The notes beneath the pieces were generated by a model that did no database searches, was not told the origin of the DNA, and saw nothing but the letters and a program-made list of their open reading frames with translations. From VAZQ01 sp963785745 (lineage in GTDB: Bacteria; Pseudomonadota; Alphaproteobacteria; Rhizobiales; Xanthobacteraceae), in assembly GCA_963785745.1 (NCBI GenBank), contig CAWAWR010000020.1:24516-88515 (forward strand): 64,000 nt of DNA. The letters are read 5' to 3'. Position 1 is the first letter of the stretch. Every line of letters begins with the position of its first letter. The position numbers were made by a program, and so were the translations under genes. This document shows, in pieces, positions 57,440 to 64,000 of the stretch.

Positions 57440-57724
57440 TCAGGCCGTCGGCGCGATATCGAGGCCGACAAGCACCTTTTCCACATTGGACAGGTCACCG
57501 ATGATGCGTTTCAAAGGCTCAGGCAAATGGCGGATCAAGGTCGGTATAGCCACGATCTGATCCCTTTGGGCCAACGCCGGATCTTTCATCAGGTCGATGA
57601 TTGTTATGTCGTAACGGCCTGAAAGATGCGCGTCGCAGATCTTCTTCAGGTTCGCGATTGCTGCAATGGATCTCGGCGTCTGGCCCGCGACGTAGAGGCG
57701 CAGATTATACCCTTCATTGTCCAT
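57440..57724 (-). CDS. kaiB: Circadian clock protein KaiB
   Basis: The 94-residue protein has the KaiB thioredoxin-like fold: YNLRLYVAGQTPRSIAAIAN, the ICDAHLSGRYDITIIDLMKD core, VAIPTLIRHLPEPLKRIIGD. The start overlaps the kaiC 3' end by 11 bases, so expression is coupled. KaiB binds the CI ring of KaiC in cyanobacteria. No kaiA is present, as in other proteobacteria. Confidence 0.92.
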   Translation of the reverse strand: MDNEGYNLRLYVAGQTPRSIAAIANLKKICDAHLSGRYDITIIDLMKDPALAQRDQIVAIPTLIRHLPEPLKRIIGDLSNVEKVLVGLDIAPTA

Positions 57725-59447
57725 GGCGTACCGGACCTTTCTTTTTGTTCTCGCTGCTTCGGCTCCTCGTGAGTTCGCTCCTATCGGCAGTCAAACGTTC
57801 TTCGCGCTCAGTCGCTTCGGTGTTCAGTTGATTCGCCTCGGCCTCTTCGGCAGCGAGCTCGGCCTGCAATAACTCGATCTGCGCCTTGATTTGACGGCGC
57901 TTGCGAGCGACTTCTCGCTTCTTTCGTTCCGTCTCTTGCTCGCGAACGAGCCCAGTAGTCTTGTCCTTGTGTTCCTGCTGCACTCGCGCAGCGCCTGTTA
58001 GGAGGCCCGCAGGCCCTATGTAAACGTCGCGTAGTTTGATGCCTTGATCTGTGAGCAGGAATTCACGCACTTGATTGGAATGGGCCATGCCGCGCGACTT
58101 AAGCAGATAAAGTTGGCGATTGTGTTCGCCGTCGCGCTCCCTGTTGTAGAGCAATAGCCAAGCGTCGATCAGGGATGATACTTGCACGTCGGTTTGCGCG
58201 TGCTCGACATTACCGTGGGTCAGGGAGGTAAAGAGCGTGGTGACGCTGCGCGATTTGAGGAAATCGACCAAACGCAGCACCATGGCCTGGACATCGCCGG
58301 CTTCGCCTGCGTTCATCAGCGCCGATAGCGGATCCACAATGACGACCGCGGGGTCAAATCGCATCACTTCGCGGTGCATGGCAGCGAGGTGGGTTTCAAG
58401 TCCGAACAAACTTGGCCGCTTGGCCGAGAATTGCAGTAGTCCCTTCGTCACCCACTTCTGCAGATTGAGGCCGACCGACTTCATATTGCGGATGATCTGC
58501 TGTGGGGATTCCTCCATTGCAAAATAGATACATCGTTCGCCACGGCCGCAAGCGGCGTCGGCGAAATGCGCGCTCACCGTGGATTTTCCGCTGCCCGCCA
58601 TCCCGGAAACAAGCACGCTTGAGCCGCGGAAAAAGCCCGAGCCTTCCAGCATGAGGTCGAGGTCGGGGATGCCAGAAGAGACTCGCTCCGTCGATGCATC
58701 ATGGGCGAGGCCCGCCGAGGTAATAGGCATCACCGTGATGCCTTGCTCATCGATGATGAATGGATATTCGTTCGTTCCATGCGCAGACCCGCGATATTTC
58801 ACGATGCGGAGACGGCGGGTAGAGAGCTGGTCGGTGACGCGATGGTCCAACAGAATGACGCAGTCGGAGACATATTCTTCCAAGCCGTGCCGGGTTAGGG
58901 TGCGGTCCCCCCGTTCACCAGTGATGATCGCGGTGACACCCCTGTCCTTCAACCATTCAAACAGGCGGCGCAATTCAGCGCGTAAGATCGCCGGGTTTTG
59001 AAGGCCTCCAAAAAGCGTTTCGATCGTATCGATGACCACACGCTTCGCCCCGATACTGTCGATGGCGTAGCCCAGGCGAATGAACAGGCCCTCGAGATCG
59101 TACTCACCAGCTTCTTCTATTTGTGTGCGTTCGAGCTTGACGTGATCTAAGGCAAGCTTCTTTTCGGCGATCAGCTTCTGGATGTCGTAATTGAGCGAGC
59201 TAACATTCTTGATGAGTTCGGCCGATTGTTCCTCAAAGGCAACAAATACACCGGGTTCGCCATATTGAGTTGCGCCGTTGAAAAGAAACGTCATTGCGAA
59301 CAGGGTCTTGCCGCAGCCTGCCGCGCCGCAAAACAGCGTTGGGCGCCCTTTCGGCAGGCCCCCATAAGTGACTTGATCTAGCCCTTGAATTCCTGTCGGC
59401 GACTTCGCGAGTACGGGCAATTCGCGGGCCTTAATGTCAGCTTTCAC
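57714..59447 (-). CDS. kaiC: Circadian clock ATPase KaiC
   Basis: A double RecA-like protein of 577 residues. CI has Walker A GAAGCGKT (residues 41-48) and the catalytic Glu pair in FVAFEEQS. CII has GMAGSGKST and YFAMEESPQQ. The autophosphorylation site equivalent reads DVQVSSLIDAW, two adjacent Ser where cyanobacteria have Ser-Thr. A charged coiled-coil tail of about 75 residues follows (QIKAQIELLQAELAAEEAEA). GTG 59447 is taken as start because GGAG lies upstream; the frame continues to 59624. It is intact, although many neighbours are frameshifted. Confidence 0.93.
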   Translation of the reverse strand: MKADIKARELPVLAKSPTGIQGLDQVTYGGLPKGRPTLFCGAAGCGKTLFAMTFLFNGATQYGEPGVFVAFEEQSAELIKNVSSLNYDIQKLIAEKKLALDHVKLERTQIEEAGEYDLEGLFIRLGYAIDSIGAKRVVIDTIETLFGGLQNPAILRAELRRLFEWLKDRGVTAIITGERGDRTLTRHGLEEYVSDCVILLDHRVTDQLSTRRLRIVKYRGSAHGTNEYPFIIDEQGITVMPITSAGLAHDASTERVSSGIPDLDLMLEGSGFFRGSSVLVSGMAGSGKSTVSAHFADAACGRGERCIYFAMEESPQQIIRNMKSVGLNLQKWVTKGLLQFSAKRPSLFGLETHLAAMHREVMRFDPAVVIVDPLSALMNAGEAGDVQAMVLRLVDFLKSRSVTTLFTSLTHGNVEHAQTDVQVSSLIDAWLLLYNRERDGEHNRQLYLLKSRGMAHSNQVREFLLTDQGIKLRDVYIGPAGLLTGAARVQQEHKDKTTGLVREQETERKKREVARKRRQIKAQIELLQAELAAEEAEANQLNTEATEREERLTADRSELTRSRSSENKKKGPVRHGQ

Positions 59448-59683
59448 CGGAACTCCATACAATCCGATGCAATTAGGGAACGTTTTCTGCGTTAGGAACA
59501 GTACGGTAAGGCTTGGCCGGAGGATATAGGGATCTTCTTGTACCGAGCGGCCTGGATGTCCGCTCCATGAAACAATCACCACGCGGGCGGAAGGTGGCCA
59601 TGGCAGCTTTTTGGCCAGAACCAATCTGGCTCGTCTGCATTTACCCCACTCTCAGGGCAAACCGGACATGCGAACGATCACGA

Positions 59684-59880
59684 TTATGAGTCAGCCCTAG
59701 TAATTTTTGATTTCTTATTCGGGACGAGGGAGGCGTTGCGAGGCAAGTCCACCCAGGTATGCCGACTGCATTTGTCGCAGTAGAAAGGTCGGCCCCAGCA
59801 GTTGCCAAAGACGGAGCGACCCTCAGGACAAAACTAGTTTCCGCTCCGCATGTGTTGCATGGCGGAGCATCGTCTTCCAT
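59684..59880 (-). CDS. Small zinc-ribbon protein (one frameshift)
   Basis: PPCNTCGAETSFVLRVAP holds a Cys-x2-Cys, and the second pair appears one frame later in RPFYCDKCSRHTWVDLP. Together they form a four-Cys zinc ribbon of about 65 residues. A shift near 59,790 is needed. The role is unknown. It is the gene upstream of kaiC on the same strand. Confidence 0.5.
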
Positions 59881-59950
59881 GACGCAAATGCCTTGCGCTC
59901 TTTTTCTTCTAAATCACCCAGACGGCAGATGGTTTCAAAGGTCGGCAAGT

Positions 59951-60148
59951 CTATTTGAACGTATAGTAAAACTTGCCCTTTGACCCTTTTCGTTTCATGC
60001 CTTTGATTGGTGAGGTTATTACCGGTGGTTCTGGCGGTTTGCGCCTCATCAAAATAGCCGCCTCAATCGTCTCGGGGCTCACGCCGAGGTGGGCGTACAA
60101 AATTCTCATTTCTGCTTCGGCAGCGTCGTCAACCAGTAAATTACGCAT
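59951..60148 (-). CDS. Small hypothetical protein
   Basis: The 65-residue product (MRNLLVDDAAEAEMRILYAH, then PIKGMKRKGSKGKFYYTFK) has a helical acidic start and a basic end. No domain is recognised. It lies 7 bp downstream of the gene at 60156 on the same strand, so they may form an operon. Confidence 0.5.
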   Translation of the reverse strand: MRNLLVDDAAEAEMRILYAHLGVSPETIEAAILMRRKPPEPPVITSPIKGMKRKGSKGKFYYTFK

Positions 60149-60155
60149 ACAACAC

Positions 60156-60347
60156 CTATTGGTCGGAGTGGGCAGGTGTTTTTTCGATGGCTATCGTCGG
60201 GAGCTCTGCAACGTCCAAGGCTATTGCGGTTTGGATGTAGAGCTTAGCTATGCCCTGCAAAGCCTGCCTTCGCACGGCATCATCCGTTGCGTCGGCTTCC
60301 CGCAGACATTCGCGAGCCAGTTGGCGATAATCAAATGCTGATGTCAT
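60156..60347 (-). CDS. Small hypothetical protein
   Basis: MTSAFDYRQLARECLREADA and QGIAKLYIQTAIALDVAELP form a 63-residue helical protein of a type common in Bradyrhizobium, with a conserved RECLREAD-like helix. It shares the RAEECRQLA-like pattern with the gene at 60807 on the other strand. Function is unknown. Confidence 0.55.
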   Translation of the reverse strand: MTSAFDYRQLARECLREADATDDAVRRQALQGIAKLYIQTAIALDVAELPTIAIEKTPAHSDQ

Positions 60348-60806
60348 GGATGCCTCCATCAGCCTTACTAGGCGGGAGCACATACATGTCTCTCAGCCAC
60401 CAGCGCCCGTACACCCGTTGCTGATGATGTATTGACAATGGACCAAGTGAGATCGCGGCTTCAGAATTAACTAAGTACACTTCCGTACAGAGCAGCGTAA
60501 TTTTATTAGTATCCGTAAGTAGTTTTAGCTGATGTCCATGTTAGCTCTGATTGAGTAAGTGACGGCTTCGGCTAGTGCACATTGTGTGAGGCGACGAGGA
60601 CCGTATTCGCCTGCTCATAAAAACTGGTACGAAATAGTACCAACATCGTGCGCATAGCGAAACTTCGGGCAGCCCCCGTAATTGTCTAGCTAGCTACAGT
60701 GGTCGGGCCCAGAGACTTCATCCTGATCACGTGGCCATGATGATCTTCTCCTGGGCCCCGAAACTTCACTCGGGCGGGGTTCGGAATAAATAGCCCGGGA
60801 GACCCC
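60348..60806. other. AT-rich intergenic region with palindromes
   Basis: No gene is visible. TGGTAC (60625-60630) and GTACCA (60637-60642) form an 18-bp imperfect palindrome of regulator-site type. GGGCCCAG near 60,707 and CTGGGCCC near 60,753 form a further inverted repeat. These lie upstream of the GTG start at 60807. Confidence 0.35.
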
Positions 60807-61076
60807 GTGACCAAAGCCGATGTATTGCTCCGTGCTGAAGAGTGCCGACAGCTTGCTTCGGAAACAATTGATCCGGGTCGTCAGGAAGTCCTGACGCGCA
60901 TCAGTGCGCTGTGGCTAGGCCTTGCTGATTGCAACGAGAAATTCGGCGTTCCCATTGAATACGAGTATCGGCGCCTTGCTAGGCTTCAATGTTCCATTAC
61001 CGGGTGGGGATCAGGATGGCACTTTTCGTCGCACGTAATCGCGACGTTGCCGGATGGTCCTCGTTCGCCGTGCTAG
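60807..61076 (+). CDS. Hypothetical protein
   Basis: A GGGAG site precedes the GTG start. The N-terminal half (KADVLLRAEECRQLASETID, RISALWLGLADCNEKFGV) is helical and resembles a frequent family of small Bradyrhizobium proteins. The C-terminal 30 residues look unnatural, so a frameshift near 60,990 is possible. Confidence 0.5.
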   Translation: MTKADVLLRAEECRQLASETIDPGRQEVLTRISALWLGLADCNEKFGVPIEYEYRRLARLQCSITGWGSGWHFSSHVIATLPDGPRSPC

Positions 61077-61288
61077 CTCGCCCGCGTACGGGCGGCTGCG
61101 ACGAGTAAAGGCGGCGGTGATTGCATCGGCCGCCATAACCACCCGTTTTGAAGTTGCTGATCGCGTCGATAAACAGATGCAATGCGACCGCTTTTGGTTA
61201 CGGCAAGCGAGTAAACCTGCCCACGCTTGCTGACTGCTCTGGCGGCATAGACGCCATTCTCCGGCTTAAGCCAAGTCGTTATCTGCAT
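61073..61288 (-). CDS. Small hypothetical protein
   Basis: The product starts MQITTWLKPENGVYAARAVS and continues KRGQVYSLAVTKSGRIASVY. The 71 residues end with a Pro/Ala-rich tail of doubtful reality. The 3' end overlaps the plus-strand gene by four bases. Confidence 0.4.
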   Translation of the reverse strand: MQITTWLKPENGVYAARAVSKRGQVYSLAVTKSGRIASVYRRDQQLQNGWLWRPMQSPPPLLVAAARTRAS

Positions 61289-61408
61289 TCGGTCCTCGTG
61301 CACGGAAATTTCTGAAGGGCGCTTTAAATAACGCGAGCTGCGACACAGGGCGCTGTACGCGGAAGCTTCACCCAATTCGAAATGAGCTACTTCGGATTGA
61401 AGTGACCG

Positions 61409-61633
61409 CTAATTCCTGCTCGCCGCTGCATCGATCGGCGCTATTGCCAATGTGCTCCCCTCTAGCGTCGACTGCAGCCCCGGTGCCGAACCGCTGCTCG
61501 GCATTCGCATAAAGGCGGCGTACGCGATGCCGACAATCGCGGCCAACGCCAGCAGCGTCATGGGCATTACGACGCTCGGAGGCTTCGGAGGGGAATGCTG
61601 TGGCTCTTCCTTGTGCGGGTGAATTGTCATCAC
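61409..61633 (-). CDS. Small membrane protein
   Basis: A His/Pro-rich N-terminus (MMTIHPHKEEPQHSPPKPP) is followed by one membrane segment (PMTLLALAAIVGIAYAAFMR) and a periplasmic tail. The length is 74 residues. No domain is known to me. Confidence 0.5.
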   Translation of the reverse strand: MMTIHPHKEEPQHSPPKPPSVVMPMTLLALAAIVGIAYAAFMRMPSSGSAPGLQSTLEGSTLAIAPIDAAASRN

Positions 61634-62156
61634 GAAGAATCCTGGTTTTTATGCCTCCTAACACGGACCTAAAGATGCCGTTCCCTAAGACAGGAAAAAA
61701 GGTGCAGGCCAATTCGGCCATGCCGCTAACGGCAGAGTTCTCCTTCGCCCCGCAATTCGGCAAGTATCAATTCATCCAGCGTTTCGGCGGCCTGCGGCAA
61801 GACTTCGCACTAACGTCTCCACAACATACGTTAAGAGCTAGCCGGATATACTCACTCGGCTATCATGTTTAAAATTTTCGTCGATCATCTTGAAACCTCG
61901 ACAAGGCAATTGCATTTTTGGATTGCGTAGCTGCGTGCGACCCGCCCCCGCAAATCCCCCGTTCGCCCGCGGCTGCGTGGCCGGCCGGGCGACCGCGAAT
62001 ACCTCGGCCGGCCTCAGAGCAGAACGATGAACTCGGGTTGGAGAGGGTCTAGGCTCCTCCAGACTGACGGCCCTCTCCGGCAAGGGGGCCGGCCGGGTTA
62101 ATCGCTGGACCTGGCCGGCTCACCCGGCCTTAGTGGCCGATTCAAATGGTGGTGTG
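61634..62156. other. Intergenic region without a clear gene
   Basis: Plus and minus frames cross each other without good coding signs. Repeated GGCCGGCCGGG-like GC-rich blocks occur at about 61,970-62,130. I see no domain or RNA gene. Confidence 0.3.
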
Positions 62157-62504
62157 ATGAGTGATGCGTCCCCTAGTTTGGTGCCGTCGTTTAACGCAAC
62201 CGTGCATCTCGTTCTCGATGACTTCGGAAAGCTTGGGCGCTCCTATCTCGAAACAGATGAGGACAAAGCGGATCTGGAAACGGTAGTTCGCAACATGCTG
62301 GCTGGTGAGTATCGAAGTCCTTTGCGGGTGGTGGCATTCAACACCGGAGAGTTTTGGTCGCGTGACGTTTCGCAGGATGTCGCCTGGGAGGTGATTAAGC
62401 GTGCCGTGGAGACGGCAACTCGCTTGCCGGAGGCCACGCATAACTTTGTTGCAGCCCACCTCGGCGAAGAAGTGGCTCTACGAGCAGAGAACGCCCTCGT
62501 TTGA
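62157..62504 (+). CDS. Conserved hypothetical protein
   Basis: The product (SLVPSFNATVHLVLDDFGKL, SYLETDEDKADLETVVRNML, GEYRSPLRVVAFNTGEFWSR, DVAWEVIKRAVETATRLPEA) has 115 residues and natural codon use. I recall similar short proteins from Bradyrhizobium. ATG 62157 is preferred over an upstream frame extension. The function is unknown. Confidence 0.6.
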   Translation: MSDASPSLVPSFNATVHLVLDDFGKLGRSYLETDEDKADLETVVRNMLAGEYRSPLRVVAFNTGEFWSRDVSQDVAWEVIKRAVETATRLPEATHNFVAAHLGEEVALRAENALV

Positions 62505-62641
62505 ATTGAACGTCCAAGGGCCTTTAACTTTCCGTCTGTTTCGTAGACGTTAACTGGCGGGGATGTCCGGGTGATTGAACGTATCGCCTTTCACGAAGTC
62601 TTTCGGCTTAGCAACGGCCGAGCCTCTTCTCGATACACCCG

Positions 62642-62893
62642 ATGGAGATTAGAAAGGCCGGAAGGCTAACTCGCCGCATTAAGGCATTGCGCTGGACCGG
62701 CCAACATTTCACGTCGGCTCCATCTCCAGCCGGGCTACCTGCAGCGATGGTCATTCAGCGTACAACCGAAGGGATAGTTGAGTTCTCTAAATGCAAAAAT
62801 TTCTCAACGAGAGGGGAACGGGTGCTTCGGTTGCTTGTTGAGCTCCTACGCGAGGCGCCCAACGCCCCCCAGCCGACCAACGCTTCGCGTTTA
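62642..62893 (+). CDS. Possible small hypothetical protein
   Basis: A frame starting MEIRKAGRLTRRIKALRWTG continues with GERVLRLLVELLREAPNAPQ. In its own frame it would run through the following terminator hairpin, so it probably ends earlier by a missed frame change near 62,890, where a TAA is present. Support is weak. Confidence 0.3.
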
Positions 62894-62897
62894 ATAG

Positions 62898-62934
62898 ACC
62901 CCACGCTTCCCCCGGCGTGGGGTCTTTTCTTTTC
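62898..62934 (+). terminator. Rho-independent terminator
   Basis: ACCCCACGC (62898-62906) and GCGTGGGGT (62915-62923) form a perfect 9-bp stem followed by CTTTTCTTTTC. It shows that a plus-strand transcript ends here. Confidence 0.8.
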
Positions 62935-63248
62935 GAGAGGACTAGTTTGGTCATAGGAGGGGATTAGAGTTGCCATGGATATCGGCACATGTTTACCTGA
63001 GACAACTCATAAACTCTTGGTTTCCTCTATGTCGGCGAGCAGTCGCTCTGCAACCACAGAACGCGCTGATCAACTATTTGATGCTCGTCGACTGGAATTT
63101 TCGAGTAAGCGGAAAACTGCGATCTAATGAAGCGGGTCCAACGACGGTGGCGACTAGCTTCATTATGCAAATGGAACTCACGGATAAAGACTGGATCATT
63201 GTATGTTACTGTACTATGATCTTCTATCTACCCCATATGGATAGTCCT

Positions 63249-63542
63249 ATGTCTCGCTTTTTTTTCGACGTTGTCGTCTACGGCAAAATGGCCGTTGATG
63301 AAGAAGGTATGGAACTGCCTGACCTAGCCGCCGCCGAACAAGAGGCTAGCGCATCCGCCATGGCTATCGGGGTTGATGAGTTCCCGCCGCATGGCGGGAA
63401 CGGAATGGTGATAGTCGAAGTGAGAGACAACGAAGGACGCCGGCTGGCGAGCGCAACTGCGACGATGGCGTTGCAGATTGTTAGCTTCAAGCGAGCCCGA
63501 ATGGCCAAATCGATTGAGACTGCTCACCGTGGAGCCGCTTAG
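63249..63542 (+). CDS. DUF6894-like small protein
   Basis: The start MSRFFFDVVVYGKMAVDEEG and the later ELPDLAAAEQEASASAMAIG and GMVIVEVRDNEGRRLASATA follow the DUF6894 pattern (PRYFFDV-D-EG-EL-EA-VRD-G). The length of 97 residues is typical. The upstream in-frame extension has no homology and is left out. Function is unknown. Confidence 0.65.
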   Translation: MSRFFFDVVVYGKMAVDEEGMELPDLAAAEQEASASAMAIGVDEFPPHGGNGMVIVEVRDNEGRRLASATATMALQIVSFKRARMAKSIETAHRGAA

Positions 63543-64000
63543 ACGTTGGTCTACCCGGCCCAGATAAAAATAGTTTGTTCCCGGGGCAATGAAAAAAGCG
63601 GCCCCACATCTCCCTGACGCGAGGCCGCAAGTTCTAGGGCTGTAACTCGACATCACAGCTCCGGCATCGCACCACGACACTCGCAAGTCGTCAATGGTTC
63701 CCGTCCAGGGCGCCAACAAAAAGACCTCGCTTGAAAAAAGGACGCCGGAGATCATTTCGTTTTCGATCGCCGATCACCTAGCTCATGGAGCTTAAATTTA
63801 GGGACGCAATGGCCACGGAGTAACCTGGCTAAAAACTAAGGTACTCGATAGAGCGCCGGGACGACACCAAGGCCCTGTCATTTATGGAAGAGCGCCCACG
63901 CCGCAAACATTGACGGACAAAAACTAAAGCCAGGACAACATATGAGACGATTGGCAGCCAATCCATGGGCTTCCCACCTTCTCTGGCATTTACATTATTG
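63543..64000. other. Intergenic 3' end of the window
   Basis: No complete gene is visible. GCGGCC and GGCCGC near 63,599-63,630 form a weak hairpin. An open frame starts at ATG 63941 and runs off the end of the window (MRRLAANPWASHLLW); it may be the beginning of a gene. Confidence 0.3.

Overview
The window reads as a Hyphomicrobiales (Bradyrhizobium/Xanthobacteraceae-like) alphaproteobacterial chromosome. The evidence is the HemP-HmuTUV/HutX/heme-oxygenase heme locus, four orphan Bug/TctC solute-binding proteins, DUF3551 and DUF1236 proteins, the DUF3618/holin-like stress cluster, and a kaiC-kaiB-HWE kinase operon. No rRNA, tRNA or CRISPR array was found.

Region A (1-26,757) is GC-rich and gene-dense. 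Positions 1-6,212 look like one catabolic operon: isochorismatase-like hydrolase, dienelactone hydrolase, SDR, Bug binding protein, acyl-CoA-dehydrogenase-like flavoprotein and GMC oxidoreductase. Next come a DUF6159-type membrane protein and a secreted esterase. Positions 10,246-17,741 hold a divergent heme-acquisition locus. hmuR-tonB-hmuQ-hutX lies on the minus strand and hemP-hmuT-hmuU-hmuV on the plus strand, with paired CTCTAAACTAA boxes between them. Further Bug proteins, an FAD monooxygenase, a GNAT/FemAB-like protein, an ADP-forming-type acyl-CoA synthetase, a hydrolase and a PDC-hydrolase-like amidohydrolase complete the region.

Region B (about 27,054-33,860) is an integrated element, visibly lower in GC. 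It carries a P4-type tyrosine integrase, an accessory protein, an AlpA-like excisionase and a PrimPol-helicase fusion. Downstream are an 18-bp inverted repeat and nine exact-register decamers (iteron or origin-like), then a small regulator-like gene and a tandem pair of uncharacterised paralogs. The right boundary is not resolved.

Region C (about 34,200-64,000) is accessory and rich in stress genes: YflT and PepSY proteins, a KatE-type catalase truncated by a transposase remnant, a DUF3618/holin-like envelope operon, a NepR-like small protein, FolE, SemiSWEET, an AI-2E family transporter, manganese catalase, two DUF892 ferritin-like proteins, a CsbD remnant, and kaiC-kaiB-HWE kinase. EcfG-like promoter motifs (GGAAC-N16/17-xGTT) precede several of these, so the region may belong to the general stress response (inference).

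Many otherwise well-conserved genes contain single-base frameshifts. In region A every shift I resolved is a +1, several at short homopolymers. In regions B and C both signs occur. This pattern points more to sequence error than to gene decay, so most broken genes are annotated as one CDS spanning the shift. True remnants (catalase-transposase chimera, CsbD, MOSC) are marked as pseudogenes.
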